Below, piece after piece: positions 21,869-34,252 of a stretch of DNA of 64,000 nucleotides. Position 1 is the first letter of the stretch. Each line of letters opens with the position of its first letter. Both the position numbers and the translations under genes were made by a program. Where the stretch lies: contig JANAVB010012099.1 in the NCBI GenBank assembly GCA_029216955.1, forward strand, positions 62,001-126,000, read 5' to 3'. This stretch comes from Iris pallida. Its lineage: Eukaryota > Streptophyta > Magnoliopsida > Asparagales > Iridaceae. Below the pieces are notes generated by a model. That model did no database searches. It was not told the origin of the DNA and saw nothing but the letters and a program-made list of their open reading frames with translations.

Positions 21869-23451
21869 CTCAGGAAGGAGATGAGAATTCATGAAGATGG
21901 TACACTTAGGTTTGGATCACGTCTATGTGTGCCTAGTAGAGATATCAGACTGGAGGTTATGGCAGAAGCTCACAGTTCTCAGTATTCTATTCACCCTGGA
22001 GGGACCAAGATGTACCAAGATATCAAGCAGCATTTCTGGTGGAACGGGATGAAGAGGGAGATAGCTAGATTTGTTTCCCGTTGCTTGGTATGTCAGCAAG
22101 TGAAGGCAGAACAGCAGAGGCCAGCTGGGTTATTGCACCCGCTTCCTATTCCAGAATGGAAATGGGAGCATATTATAATGGACTTTGTGACCGGTTTACC
22201 GAGATCACCAAGTGGTAAGGACGCTATTTGGGTGATAGTGGACCGACTTACGAAGGTAGCACATTTTCTTCCTTTCAGAGTAGGGTAATCTACAGAAAAG
22301 TTGGCAGAGTTGTATATGCAACAGATAGTCAGGCAGCATGGAGTCCCTGTCAGTATTGTGTCGGATCGAGATACCCGCTTTACATCATATTTCTGGAAAA
22401 GCTTGCATCACAGTCTGGGTACCAAGTTAAGATTTAGTACGGCTTACCATCCGTAGACGGATGGGCAATCAGAAAGGATGATTCAGACTTTAGAAGACAT
22501 GTTGCGTGCTTGTACTCTAGATTTTGGAGGGTCTTGGGAGAGCCACCTACACTTGGTCGAGTTCTCATACAATAACAGTTATCAAGCCAGTATCCAGATG
22601 GCGCCGTTCGAAGCACTATATGGTAAGAGGTGCAGGTTACCGCTTGTATGGGATGATATCGGAGAGAGGAAGATGTTAGGCCCAGAAATGATTGTTCAGA
22701 CGGTTGAAGTGGTTAAGAAAATTAGAGAGCGACTTCGAGTTGCGCAGGATCGGCATCGTCATTGGGCGGACCAGTATCGTAGGCCGTTAGAGTTCTCCGT
22801 TGGGGACCACGTATTCTTGCGGATCTCACCTACTCGTGGGGTCATTAGATTTGGCGTTCGCGGGAAATTGAGTCCGCGGTACGTGGGCCCATTTGTTATC
22901 CTTGATCGGATAAGCGATGTTGCTTATCGTTTATCCCTCCCACCTTCGTTACGAGAGGTGCATGACGTGTTTCATGTATCTCAATTACATAGGTATGTAT
23001 CGGACCCAAGTCATGTCCTGATTATTCGGAGCTGGTTGTTGGTACCAACCTGTCTTACGAGGAACAGCCTGTGTCTATTTTGGACCGAAGAGAGAAGATA
23101 CTCAAGAACCGAATAATTAGTCTTGTCCGTGTTGCTTGGGGTCATCACTCCTTGGGAGAGTCAACGTGGGAACGTGAGGATGATATCCGATCACGGTATC
23201 CACACATATTTGACTCACAAGGTATATCTCTTTCTGTATACCTTGACTGTCCTGATTCTTCATGCTTATCACCTTATGGGTAGAGCTACTTGATATCGTG
23301 GATTGATGAATTTACATATATAGTACTTGCTTTTGATATGATAATCATGATTGCTTGCTCACTAGAATTGCTTGTATTAGTTTAGCTCCGATATTTCTAC
23401 CTGCTTGGATTTGAAATTCTGAGGACGGAATTTTTCTAAGGTGGGTAGAGA
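21869..23451 (+). pseudogene. Element C integrase, chromodomain and 3' tail
   Basis: HHCC region ([27 protein letters not shown]) intact at about 21970-22110. DDE core: MDFVTGLP (22180), VSDRDTRF (22358), [12 protein letters not shown] (22470). Stops: TAA 22286-22288 and TAG 22454-22456. Residues GDHVFLRISPTRGV and HVSQLHRYV belong to the C-terminal GPY/F-type region. A 1-base loss near 23020 shifts the chromodomain-like end (SILDRREKILKNR, VRVAWGHHSLGESTWERE, RSRYPHIF, 23072-23215). The polypurine tract AAGGTGGGTAGAGA sits at 23438-23451, just before the 3' LTR. Confidence 0.87.
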
Positions 23452-26360
23452 TGTCACTCCCCATTCCCAGAATGCGTATTTTAATAGGTATATTGCTTGA
23501 ATGTATTTATTTAAGTATTTATCATATAGTATCCTGTATTTAAATTCCTCTAGTTTTATGCTAATTAATTATTTGCTCTTTAATTTTCATGTTAATTAAT
23601 TTCCTGCAATTTTATTTCCTGCAATTTTATTACCTACATTTTATTTCCTGCTTTTAATCTTCTGTTTACCTTCGGGTTGGCCTTGGCCGAACCCCCACAG
23701 ACCCGGCCTATTAACTCCCACCTACCACCCCCTTTGCTATTTAAAGCTCCCCTTTCCATTCTCTCTCCTCATAACTTCATTCTTACCATTATTCCTTCTT
23801 CTTCCTCCCATTACTCTCCACCACCTACCAGCAGCAGGAGAAGGCAAGTACAATCTTGCTTCTCCTTCATCCATTTTTATGGATCATTACTCTTCCTCTC
23901 AAGATTCTGAGAGAGTTTACTACTTGGCATTTTCGATTTGTATGGCTGGTTTTTCCTAGATCTAAGTTGCTATATTTTTGTTTATTCATGGTTTTGACCT
24001 CCCAACTTAGCGTATTTTCTGGCTGGGAACCTCATTTTCTGGCTTGGGACGAAGGCTTAGTCACGCATACGTTCTTACGTGGCTGCGTGTATTTTTAGTC
24101 ACGCACACGTCTCTACGTGTCTGCGTGTATTTTCAGTCACGCTAACGTTCTCATGAACGTGCATGTATTTTTAGTCACGCACACATCCATGAGCGTGCGT
24201 GTATTCTTAGTCACGCACACATCCATGAGCGTGCGTGTATTTTTAGTCACGCACACATCCATGAGCGTGCGTGTATTTTTAGTCACGCACACATCCATGA
24301 ACGTGCGTGTATTCTTAGTCACGCACACATCCATGAGCGTGCGTGTATTTTTAGTCACGTACACATCCATGAGCGTGCGTGTATTTTTAGTCACGCACAC
24401 ACCCATGAGCGTGCGTGTATTTTTAGTCACGCACACATCCATGAGTGCGTGGATTCTTAGTCACGCACACGTCCACGAGTGCGTGCGTGGATTTCTTATC
24501 ATTTCCCACACTCACACTGTGCTTGCCAACGTGAACCATTTTTCACGCTCACTCTAACTAGACTTGTTGGCGTGACTTTTGGCCTTAGCTTAGACTTGCT
24601 GGCGTGACTTTTTAACCAGGGTGTTTTTATTTGTCCTATAATTATTCATTTAATGATGGCATGATAATTCTTATATTATATCCTTACGCCTTTTGGCGTG
24701 AACTTGATAAAATCATGACATGTTAATATTGTAAATATGGATTGTTGTGTAGAATGTGTCATGTGTCTTGATTGATCCATGGATACCCAGATTGACTGGA
24801 ACTTAACTCTGAGGAGTTACAGACTCGACCCCGTGTAATACTAATCGACTTTCATGCCTTGATACCATTAATAATAATGGTTATCTTTACTAAAATTGAT
24901 CATACGTTCCTAGTTGGAACTAAGAGACTGGCTAGTCGTCTTATTGAATGAAATGAATGAGACACGTTCATGTAATGAACTATTGTACTCGATTAGCCAA
25001 TCCCGAATATTGGCATACAGGCACATGCAGGTTTAAAATTATTTATTTATCTATTTTACAAAAATAGCATGTGTACTTTATGGTCAAGGCATGATTACTC
25101 CGTGGTTAGACTTGATTGTTGCATCATGCTATGTAAAACCTACAACCTAGCCGCACGGGTATCGTTGTAGAGTTGCGCATATCGTACCCCGTACGAAAGT
25201 ACTCATTTGAACGACCATGACCTACGGCATGGAACTTTACTCAACGTAGAGACTATTAAGTTAAATAAAATAATGATGGCATGGAGAGAATGGATTCCCG
25301 AGTTCTTACATGGCAGCCCCCTTGGGACTATTAAGTGCCCGACGGGCCGACTGGTTCCCACAGATACTGTAAATCTGTCACACGGGCAGGGAACGGTATC
25401 TGCTTATATTATTGTACATACTATAATGGCGTGCGTCCCCCTGGGACTCGTCTAACTACATGATTGGCACAATTGATTGATTGGATAGACTAGCCTTGCT
25501 TGTACATAGTAAGAACTGAGGAATCCCTAATTGCATAATTCCAGGATAACTTGGGACTCACAATAGCAAGCCGTAGTAGTTGATTGGCCGTTCAAGATGA
25601 TTTGTTTGTGTACTGTACCTACTCTGTTGCCTAACTGAGATGATCAGAATGTCAGGACATAACGGGCTAACTTCTGTCCTTGTTTGGTTGGGAGGTTGGT
25701 TCGAAGTGTCGTGATGTTATGTGAATCCTAGTGGGAAGCAGAGATCTATTACTATATTCTCTTACTTACCGGTTTAGTCCTTCATATCGTCCTTCCTTAT
25801 GGTACTTACTATTAGAGGTCTAACCTCTCTGGTTTTGTATGGCCAGATTTAGAGCCGGTCCCCGAGGATCCAGCTTACTTCTACCTCCAAGATGGTCAAT
25901 ACTAGAGAGATAATCGCAGAAGGACTCGAGTGGGTTTCCTTACTTCACCGCTCGTTTTGTTATTTACTTTATACTTAGCCGTTTGGCACCGACATGTTAG
26001 TCGAATTGTCTTGTACTTACTTTTGCATAATTGTAACTAAGTCAGACTGCAGCTGATAACAATTTTGTACATGTTACTATACCATCTGGCTATGTTTTGT
26101 AAAGCCAGATCTCCAGAACATTTTAACTGAGCGTTTGGGACGCCTTACTGCTTTATCTTACATGTTCGATATTTTTGCTTCTTGCTTTGAATGATTGAGA
26201 CAATAGATGTGAAATGACCATAGTAAGACTTTCATGTAGTATGCACCCCCTCGTCTGTTTAGACATCATTGATCGTATTATACGGTATTCATCTACCCGT
26301 AATACGTAGCTGGCTGAGTCATTCCCCCGCTCTCCAGTATTCTGGTTCTGGGGTATGACA
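23452..26360 (+). repeat. 3' LTR of element C
   Basis: 2,909 bp, nearly identical to 15295-18262. TATA box TATTTAAAG at 23738-23745; minisatellite at 24056-24490; ends GGGGTATGACA. Differences from the 5' copy are mostly C/T and G/A changes plus fewer minisatellite units. Confidence 0.9.
24056..24490. repeat. 36-bp minisatellite in element C 3' LTR
   Basis: Same repeat as in the 5' LTR but with fewer units, showing gain or loss of repeats between the two LTRs after insertion or during reverse transcription. Confidence 0.85.
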
Positions 26361-26497
26361 TTATGCCTTATGCTTTAATCCTTTGCTTGTATGAATGATT
26401 GCTTAGTATAACTTGCCTGTGATTAGTATAACTTGCTCGACATCTCTAGCCTCTTGATTAAATTCCGAGGACGAAATTCTTTTAAGGTGGGTAGAGT
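26361..26497 (+). other. Element A 3' tail and polypurine tract
   Basis: Resumes element A after element C. It matches the uninterrupted B sequence at 53654-53802 (GCTTGTATGAATGATTGCTT-like and CTCTAGCCTCTTGATTAAATT-like phrases). The polypurine tract AAGGTGGGTAGAGT directly precedes the LTR start at 26498. Confidence 0.8.
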
Positions 26498-28959
26498 TGT
26501 CACCCTCGGATTTTGTTATACGTATTTTGGTATACGTGTACGTATCTCGGATCCGTATTTCGACTTGTCCTGACTGGCTAGCCTTGGGTTCTTGCATTGG
26601 CATGGGTTAATTAGCATTTCATGGTTCTTGTGGTTTATTTTGGCTTTGGCATGCATCGGGTTCGGTTGGGTTTTGCTTGGTTTCGCTCGGTTTGGATTAG
26701 TATGCAAACCCCTACCTACCACCATCCATCATTTATAACCCAACAACGCTTCCCTCTCCCCATTCATTCTCATTAACTCCTTCTTTCTCATAACTCTCTC
26801 TCCACCTACCAAGAGAGAGGCTTAGGCAAGTGCAACTTGCTTCATGGAGGAACTCCATTTTTTTCTATTGTATTTCTCATGAGATTCTAAGACACTTTAG
26901 TACTTAGCATTTTTAATTTCTATGGTTTATTTCTTGTAGATCTTAGTTTGTTGTATTTTCAGATTTCTTGAGTTTTGATTTATCAAACTTTATTATTTAC
27001 AAACTGAGAGTTCCATATAGTAGGAATTTGGATCCTACACAAGTTTGGCTTTTGAATGGTTGGATTTTATCAAGTTTTGGTCGAGATGGGGTTCTTGAGT
27101 TCTTGAGTCCCATGGCTGTATGTCTCGGCCTTGGGGAGAAGACGAAGCTTTTATGCACACGTTGTACGTGCTCGCGTAGTGTTCTTCCTTTACATACATG
27201 TTTTACGTGCCAGCATAGTATTTCCCTTTTACGCACACGCATTTGCGTGCCAACGTAATCTATTCTACGCCGAGTTCATTCGAGCTCTACGCAGGGGCTA
27301 CCCCCGCTCGCTCGAGTGCTTGCGCACGTAGAGTCTCGCTCGAGTGTTTGCTCGCATAGAGTCTCGCTCGAGTGCTCGCTCGCGTAGAATGCTTGCTTGC
27401 GTAGAGTCTCGCTCGCATGCAGCCTCACTCGCGTAGAGCTGTCTTTCCTTGATCTTGCCCTCGTAGAGCTATTTTTACGCTCGGGCCCCTTAGCCTAGCG
27501 TAGTTTCGCTAGCGTATAGACTTAGAGCCCCTTGACGTACCCCGCTTGTCCTTTTATATTCTTGCACTTTTGTCATGAACTTGATAATCACGAATTGGTA
27601 CACGACATGCTATAACAAGTAACTGACGTGGCATGACATGACATGATATGACATGTAAGCTTGATGGGAACTATTGAATGCTGTTGCGACGGCTAGCCTG
27701 ACATGACAAGAATGAATGGCCTGGACACCGTAGATGATTGTGTTTGTACAAATGAACCAGTATTGTCTTGCATTATGTCTAGGGCATGGATCCCTGAGTA
27801 CCACGGTCAGGGGTACCTATTGAAACTGACTAAGGCTAATAACTAGAATAAATCCAGTAGTCATGAAGATATTTTCCAGCTACAGGCAATCCCGTTATCT
27901 GGACGCCCCATTATGGGATTTGTAGCCTGCCGTCGAGTAGGACACATTTCCAGTACACTGTTATATGTTGCACCATCCAAGCTACTTAAGGGTACATACG
28001 TTTCTTGGACGATGTACCCACATGAACTCAACCCCTAATGTCGTCTAGATAACCTGGATGGTCTGCAAGGCTTGTGGCTATTGGAACATCTCATTGCATA
28101 TTGCTAGTAACTAGGCCTGTGATAACCCTAATTAGTTAAAGTATCAAGCCGTACTTATTGCTTGGCCGTGAATGTTGGATGGAGTCTAGCCAGTCCAAGC
28201 CTTGTCTTGTTCCAGTACCTGTCTACTTCGGAACATGATTGTTTGTGCTTACTTTATTAATAACTGATCAGATTAATTTCTCATTCTCTTGATATCTATT
28301 GTCCTATTTAGATTTCATGTCTTATTATTAACTTTCTTATTTTATGTTCTGATATGCTGGTTTTAGTTCTTAAGTGAAACCTCCTTTGTGGCACTTGCTC
28401 TTTCTGGGATCTGACCTAGCTGGTTTTGCATGGCCAGATATCGGAACAGCTCCAGAGGATCTTCCTACCTACCAGCCAGATGGTGACCACCAGGCGTAAC
28501 CCTGGCAATGAGTGGGTTTTATTTTTGCTCTCCCACTCTATTGTAAAAATATTCATTTGAGACGTTTAGCCGATGAGCACATGTTAGCTCGATTGTACTT
28601 TACTTACTGTCTGCCTACGGGCTGTAGCATGATTAACAAATCCTAGGGTTGATCATGTATGACTGAAACTCTTGCTAGTCTTCACATTTTGTATAACTAG
28701 CTTCATGATCATCCAAATTTGTAATGTATGAGATGTCTTACTATTGTAAATTTGGTGCTCTAATATCTTGTTTCTGCTATTACTTGCTTGAGATTGAGAC
28801 AATAGGCTTGTTCATGACCTGAAGAGACTGATGGCTTGTAGTTAAACCTTCATGTATCTAGACAGCCGTGACCGTGTAATGAGGTGGGTTGCACTTCAAT
28901 ATACGTAGCTGGCTGTGTCCGCCCCCGCTCTCCAGTATCCTGGCTTGTGGGGCGTGACA
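26498..28959 (+). repeat. 3' LTR of element A
   Basis: 2,462 bp from TGTCACCCTCGG to GGGCGTGACA. TATA-like ATTTATAACC at 26731. It carries a CpG-rich variable repeat at 27305-27440. Clearly related to the LTRs of B (shared phrases such as TTTAGCCG, GCATGATTGACAAATCCTAG-like text near 28630 and TCTCCAGTATTCTGG-like ends), less so to C. The 5' LTR partner is outside the window. Confidence 0.85.
27305..27440. repeat. CpG-rich variable repeat in element A LTR
   Basis: Imperfect units of 28 bp shrinking to about 16 bp, built on GTAGAGTCTCGCTCGAGTG and TTGCTCGC. It occupies the same place in the LTR as the minisatellites of B and C. Confidence 0.65.
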
Positions 28960-29309
28960 CGGGGGCCGCATATGTTTGATCCATATAAGGTTCATGCGGC
29001 TTAGGTGACACTTTTTCTGGCCACATGAAAGCGTATGAACCCTGCTTTTGTTGACGTCCCACGTCTTATCTTTTTGTCAAAGTGTTAGAGCTGTCATTTT
29101 TGTCAGTTTTTACAGAACTTGTCAACTTTATCAGACGAACTGATCCTCTTGGCCGCATATCTTTCCTCTGTAGCTGGTTGTCTATGGGCAGCATAAGGTA
29201 CTGAACTTGTCATGCGACTTTCCTTTATGCGGAACTGTTTGGCCCAAGGTACATATGCGGCAAATTATGATCCGCATGAACCCCATATTTTCTATGCTTC
29301 TACAAGACC
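28960..29309 (-). repeat. 3' LTR of element T, truncated by element A
   Basis: 350 bp matching 40371-40714 closely, including GACGAACTGATCCTCTTGGC and TGTTTGGCCCAA. The outer end on the minus strand starts TGTAGAAGCATAG at 29309. It is preceded on the minus strand by AAAGGGGTCT (29310-29319), a fitting polypurine tract. The rest of this LTR lies beyond element A, left of the window. Confidence 0.8.
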
Positions 29310-29624
29310 CCTTTAAAGTTTCCAAATTACAAATTTGGAATACTTTAAATAAGAAGCATGGAGATATGTCAAGCCACATGGAGTCTTCAAGTCGCAAGAA
29401 TTTTTTGAGCCGCAAGGAAATCTCGAGCCGCAGGAAAACTTTGAGCCACAGAGAGACCCCATCAGCCTGTCAGCTGTCACTGCTGTATTTAATTTTCTTG
29501 ATTTGAATTTGGATTTGGGTTCTCTTTTCGAGATAAAGTCGGCAGTTACGAGGGATAAAATCCTCAAACGTCATTATTATCTTTAATGATCTTGAGATTC
29601 GAAGCGACACTCTTTTAGAAACTC
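29310..29624 (+). other. Upstream region of the antisense gene / T 3' noncoding
   Basis: Contains the T polypurine tract on the minus strand at its left edge and several GAGCCGCA/AAGCCACA words (29370-29460) of the motif spread through T. No open frame of note. On the plus strand it is the promoter-proximal region of the antisense gene. Confidence 0.5.
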
Positions 29625-29632
29625 TATAAATA
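29625..29632 (+). promoter_or_regulatory. TATA box of the antisense gene in element T
   Basis: TATAAATA in the context CTCTATAAATAGGGG, a strong plant TATA context, followed by a CT-rich leader (29655-29695). It points away from the LTR toward the plant-mobile-domain ORF, opposite to T transcription. Confidence 0.6.
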
Positions 29633-29699
29633 GGGGTTTCTTTGAAGAGAAAATTTTCTCTTTTACCTTTTTCTCTTTCGTCTTCGTCTTCCTGTCTCA

Positions 29700-29816
29700 A
29701 TAGCTCCAAAAGCTTCCAAGTCGACTGGTGCTGCGGCCAAAGGAAAGGGACTTACTTCTCCGTCGAGAGCGGCGGGCTCTCCTTCCATTCATTCCGACAT
29801 GCACCCCCTATCAAAG
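29700..29816 (+). pseudogene. Probable first exon of the antisense gene
   Basis: A 39-codon open stretch, APKASKSTGAAAKGKGLTSP then SRAAGSPSIHSDMHPLSK. It sits 70 bp after the TATA box and ends AAAG before GTCGGG, a possible splice donor. The initiating codon is ATA in the context CAATAGCTCC, so the start appears mutated. The Lys/Ser/Ala-rich N-terminus is typical of nuclear or retroelement accessory proteins. Joining this donor directly to the acceptor at 30374 does not keep frame, so the exact splice site or an indel is unresolved. Confidence 0.45.
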
Positions 29817-30374
29817 GTCGGGACAGTGGGATGTCGTATGTTTTATGTGCGGGCCTGTGCTATATCACTTTTTGTGCTTTAAGCTTGGTCAATACGTGCC
29901 CTATCTCAGTTGGACCACATGTGTTCTGTATGATAGGGCCGTATGGACTGAGTCACATAAGCGCTCTATATTCGAATCTGAACCGCATAAGTGACACATG
30001 ACTGATCCGCATGAATACTGCATAACTGTGTCGCATAAGTGTCTCCTGATTGAGTCGCATGGGTGTCTCATGTTTTGAGCCACAGGAGCACTTCATGACT
30101 AAGCCACATAAGTACATCATTACTGAGTCGCATGAACACTGCGTGACTGAGCTGCATAAGTGCCTTATGAGAGCCTCATGACTGAGCCGCATGAGCACTT
30201 TTCGACTGAGCAGCCTAAGTGTCTCCCGACTGTGCTGTATGAGCACTGTATGATCTGGCCGCATGTGTCTCATGTTCTTTAAGCCGCTATGCCGCATAGG
30301 TTTTGTTTTGGCTAGGTCGCATGGCTGAAGGGATGAACTCCTTCTCATTTTTACTTCTTTTCTGTCTTTTGCAG
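29817..30374 (+). repeat. Probable intron filled with GCCGCATGA-type repeats
   Basis: From about 29940 to 30330 the sequence is a loose array (unit roughly 25-35 bp) of words such as ACTGAGCCGCATGAGCAC and GTCGCATAAGTGTCT. It ends in a pyrimidine-rich stretch and TTTTGCAG at 30374, an excellent splice acceptor immediately before the long ORF. Small ORFs on either strand here are products of the repeat. Confidence 0.6.
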
Positions 30375-32449
30375 TGAACTTGCCCATAGCTCCATCGAGA
30401 GAACTCCTGATGGGTTATGCCCAATCTGCGTTGGGTATGAGTTTTGACCAGATAGTCGAACATGTGTCAACTCAGATTACCCAAAATCAACCTGAAGATC
30501 GGCTGAGGGAGATCAGAAGCCAATCCTTCTTTTTTTTACTTAGCATGATGAACTCCGGGCAACTGAATAACATTCATCTGAAGCCTATGTTTTTATTCGG
30601 GGCTGCCCTGACTATTTCAGATCCAAGCATCATAGAGACTTTCGGGAGTTGGGACTTCTATTTTCAGGGGAAAGCAATTCACATACCATTAATGGAGCGC
30701 CACTTTCCCTTATCTGGTTTCAATATGGTACCTTTTGAGAGGAAGATGTTGAGTTCTCTAACTCTGGATCAGCGGAGGATCTTTGTGGGTCATATTCGTT
30801 TTAACAACCCTACGAGGTCAGTGGTCGCAGTAAAGGAATCAATGAGCTACTCCGTCATTGGGCTGGCTCCTGGCAGTCTCATCAACGAACTGAAGCCCAA
30901 TATGTTTTTCTCTGAGGCTGACACCTTTTTGAATCAGATTGCTCGCAAAGGGACATACCCTGCAGGGAGATTATCGTTACTGAACTGGCAGCATCGTTCC
31001 CCTCCATGGGTTAACCTGACTTCTTGGATCCTAGCGGAGTATGAGGACATCCTACGACGGATTGGCCTCTATTATGTCATTAGGGGCTCCTGTTATGGCT
31101 TGTTTATAAACCCAACATTATTTATGGCATTGCTTGAAATGTATAACTGCCAGACGGGGACCTTCTTTACTCCAGGTGGAGAGATGGGGCTTGCTCTTCA
31201 CGAGATTCATGGTGTGTCCAAATTATACTTAGGCGACGAAGCTTATGAGGAGTATACCCCGACAAACAAAGAATTCGAGGAACTAGAGCGACGGTATCCC
31301 AGATTCCTAACCGTATATCAGGAAGTGCTATGCCACCATAGCACCTGTCAACAAATATCCGAAAAAAAGGATGATAGTTCAGAAGGGAACCTTCCTCATA
31401 TCAAGGCTTGGATTGGCTATCTTTTTAGCCTTAGCGCGTCTGGTCGAGTTGCTGTTAGGAGTCCCCAATCTCTGGAGCAGGTGGATGCTCAGGTGCAAAG
31501 TATTAAGAGGGCCCGTGCTGTTGGTGACAGATTTGGGAGCCTGAGTGACACATTTAGCTATTTTTATCATGATACTCAGCCTCTGTCTGCTAAGGCCATC
31601 TTGGTCGGATACCTGATGATATGGTTGAGGGTTTGCATCATTTCGGTGGGCTCTGGTGCGATTAAGAGGATTAGCCGCAACCTAATCCTTCCAATGGTAA
31701 AGCTGGTATTTGGGGGCAAGTTGGCCCTGCTTTCTGCCATGGTATGCAACTTCCATAGGGGTCTTCGTAACTTTACATCGAAAGTCATCGCTCGTGATCT
31801 TACGAAATCCTTCAACAGAATCGAGCTGCCGTATCATTATTTAATGGGGTGGTTGTTAATGCACTGCCCTTCTCTGATGCAACCTGGTCCGGAAGGCAAT
31901 ACGACAAGTAACGACGCCTTCATCTACCACCATCGTGACATGCCTTGGAACTGTACCAGCTTTTCTGATTGCCGGGCTGCTCTCGTACAGGTGGATAGAT
32001 ACACTTTTTTTGTGTCAGTTCCGTCTTTTACTGAGGAGGAGATGGGACGCATTCACCTTGATAGTGCTGTTGCGCCCCAGACTTTGTCTAAAAAATTATT
32101 TTGCTGGTTGTAGAGTATCCGTCCCTCCCATCTGGTGTACCGCAACCGCAATGTTGTATACCTAGAGCCATACCTACCTAGCCGGTATTCTCGACAATTT
32201 GGATATAGCCAATTATATTTGGATAGCCCTAACCCTTGCCTGGGTTTTGAGGGGAGTGTCTTAGATGGTATCCGGGCCTGGCACTATTATTCGACGATCC
32301 ATACCCAGGCCAGCTTTGTCCTACCCGATGTCGAGACATTAGGGCATATCGTATATATGGCGGCTCTTTGTCACGTATCTATGAATGCGCCTCCCAACGA
32401 CTTTGATCCCCGTACCAGTTTTATTGTTGGTACAAAATTGAAGGAGTGA
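30375..32449 (+). pseudogene. Antisense plant-mobile-domain protein, main part
   Basis: About 690 codons in one frame with a single TAG at 32111-32113. Residues 1-200 of this block are helical/hydrophobic. ILRRIGLYYVIRGSCYGLFI (31045) and MYNCQTGTFFTPGGEMGLAL (31138) match the core of the plant mobile domain (PF10536). It continues EYTPTNKEFEELERRYPRFL and, past the TAG, YLPSRYSRQFGYSQLYLD (32172), the domain's C-terminal R.ARQFG region. Plant mobile domains occur in host nuclear proteins (MAIN/MAIL1) and in gypsy and Mutator-like elements. Role in the retroelement unknown. Lies antisense to T. Confidence 0.75.
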
Positions 32450-34252
32450 CTGAGGGACTCCCAAAAAGGACGAGGAAGGGAAAGAGAAAAGCTTTCGATT
32501 CTGACTCTGACAGCACGGAAGAGGAGGAATATGACTCTGAAGATCTCCAGCCCTCTGCAAGTCCTTTGGCTATGTGTGCCTTCACCTGTGTCGAATCCTC
32601 CGTGTACACGAAGCAGGCCTGAATCTTTTGCCGTTGATAGACCTCGTTCCTAGAAACGAGTTGCGGCTAGGTTCCGTGGGCTTGGTATCGAGGAAACGAG
32701 TAGTGGCACCGAAGTCAACATGGGGGTAAGTTCTTTCACGACAAACCCCAATGTTGTTCTTGGGATGTTATCTGAAGGCTCTCCTTTACAGGTATCGGAG
32801 GAAGCAAAACGTTTATCACCATATGCCGCCCATGCGGTTTCCACTTTGGGTCCTGACCCTAGAGTTACGGGGCCCTCACAAGCTGGTGCTGATATCATTA
32901 CGTCTATACCCAGAGCAACAGGGTGGAAAAAATAGGCCTTGATGGTTCGGGTGCCACAGCTGACCTCACTGGAGTTGTGAAAATGGTGGGCGGAGCTGAG
33001 ACGACTCCGGTCGAGCCTCAGCCTTTGCCCTTCACTTCTGATAAGCTATATCGCTTTCTTACCAATGAGGAGATTTTTTCTTTTTTTTATCTTCTTCGTG
33101 TCAAGCTACTTGCTGGTTGTGCTGGACCTACTGGACCTGCCTCTTCGCTACCGGTGGTGGATGTGGCTGCGGAGAAGAAAATAGCAGAGGATCCAGGGGC
33201 TGACCTGGTACAAGCAAGAAGCATTCCTTCTCCCCTATCGGCTCGAGTTGAGGGGCCTTCCACCGTATTGAGCACAGACGTCCCAACTCCTTCAACCTCT
33301 TTGGCGAATGCGGGCTCGATTGGAACTGCCTCTTCCCCAAAATTTGAACTTTCTGCCCTTCCCAGCCTTCAGCTCCTTCGGGCTGCGGAAGAGGAGATTG
33401 TTGCTGTGCGGGAATCTCATCGCTCGGAGTTTGTTTCCCTTTTAATAGGATCATCGATCTCAAGTGTGCCTCCTTCCCAGACGCCTTCAGCTTCCTTAGG
33501 TGCTATCCTTTCGACACCGTCCTCTCTGGAGAATTTGGATGAGTCATCAAGGGACATAGTCGAGGGCTTTTATCGCCATTTGAAATGGGGGCTCGAGGCT
33601 GCTTTGAGGAGGGGAACATCGTTTGCCGTAGCTCGTCATTGTGCCTGCGGTCAGATTGAACTGCTGAAGACGCTCCCGGGTGGAGAAGGGGCGTCCGTCC
33701 TCCTAGAGCACAAGTTGGCAGAGGCTGATCAGTGCATCACCCAGTTGTAAAAACTGTGGCAAGTTGATGTATCTGTTCCGGTAGAGCAGGAGCGTACTTT
33801 CTTTATAACAGCCGTAGGAAAGGTAAAGGCCGTACAGGAGACGACTAAGTTCACCTTGGAGAAGGACCTCCATAAGCTGTCTCTTAAATATGACAGGCTG
33901 AGCCAGGAGGGTGAGATCTGCTTGACTCGTGAGGAAATCACCATTCGTGCTATAACCGAAACTAATAAGCAGCTTCTCCAGCTCCAGGCCAGGCTGGCAT
34001 CTCTGGGGACTGAGCTCCAAGCCACTCGTCAGGAGAGAGAGAAGATTCGTAAGGAGAGTGCTGAAGTCACACAAGCCTCTGCTGCTCTAGAGGGAGCACT
34101 GAAGAAGTTAGAAGAAAATTGGCAGGCTCATGCGCATCTCGAGGACGCCGAAAGGTTATCCCAGGAAGCTGAACATTGAGTTAAACTGAGAATTGAGCGC
34201 TCAACTGCGCAGCTGGAAGGCATTCTCATCAAGCTATGTGTTGCTGATCAGT
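32440..34252 (+). pseudogene. Antisense gene C-terminal part: acidic and coiled-coil region
   Basis: Continuation after a frameshift near 32445. First comes a basic patch and acidic run (KRTRKGKRKAFDSDSD, EEEEYDSED, 32465-32545), a possible nuclear localisation signal. A Ser/Pro-rich linker follows, with a TAG near 32651 and a frame change near 32930 (ORF 32923-33750). The coiled coil (KDLHKLSLKYDRLSQE, LLQLQARLASLGTELQATRQ, 33855-34180) ends near the TAA at 34251. Plant-mobile-domain proteins of transposons often carry such C-terminal coiled coils. Three or more lesions show it is no longer intact. Confidence 0.6.

Larger units (their letters stand above)
15295..26360 (+). mobile_element. 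Gypsy element C (Tekay/Del-type chromovirus), full length
   Basis: Complete element of 11,066 bp, flanked by TTATG on both sides (15290-15294 and 26361-26365). LTRs at 15295-18262 and 23452-26360 both start TGTCACTCCCC and end TGACA. Internal order is gag, PR, RT, RNase H, integrase, chromodomain. Inserted in the 3' untranslated tail of element A. LTR copies differ at only a few percent of positions in the stretches I compared, so it is younger than B. Coding has a handful of stops and one frameshift, but catalytic motifs are mostly intact. Confidence 0.92.
2854..28959 (+). mobile_element. Gypsy element A (Tekay/Del-type chromovirus), split by insertions
   Basis: One Ty3/gypsy element whose pieces rejoin in order: gag-PR-RT-RNaseH at 2854-5312, integrase and chromodomain at 13864-15289, 3' untranslated tail at 26361-26497, and 3' LTR at 26498-28959. 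The joins are shown by TSDs of the inserted CACTA (AAG) and element C (TTATG), and by the uninterrupted homologue B. The 5' LTR and gag start lie left of the Sirevirus insertion. It encodes no functional polymerase: there are many stops, and the RT active-site Asp pair is lost. Its right end abuts the 3' LTR of element T. Confidence 0.85.

Noticed and set aside
29953..30387. Minus-strand 144-codon frame (MGKFTAKDRKEVKMRR...)
   Set aside because: Lies in the GCCGCATGA repeat array; its repetitive residues reflect the DNA repeat, and no domain is visible.
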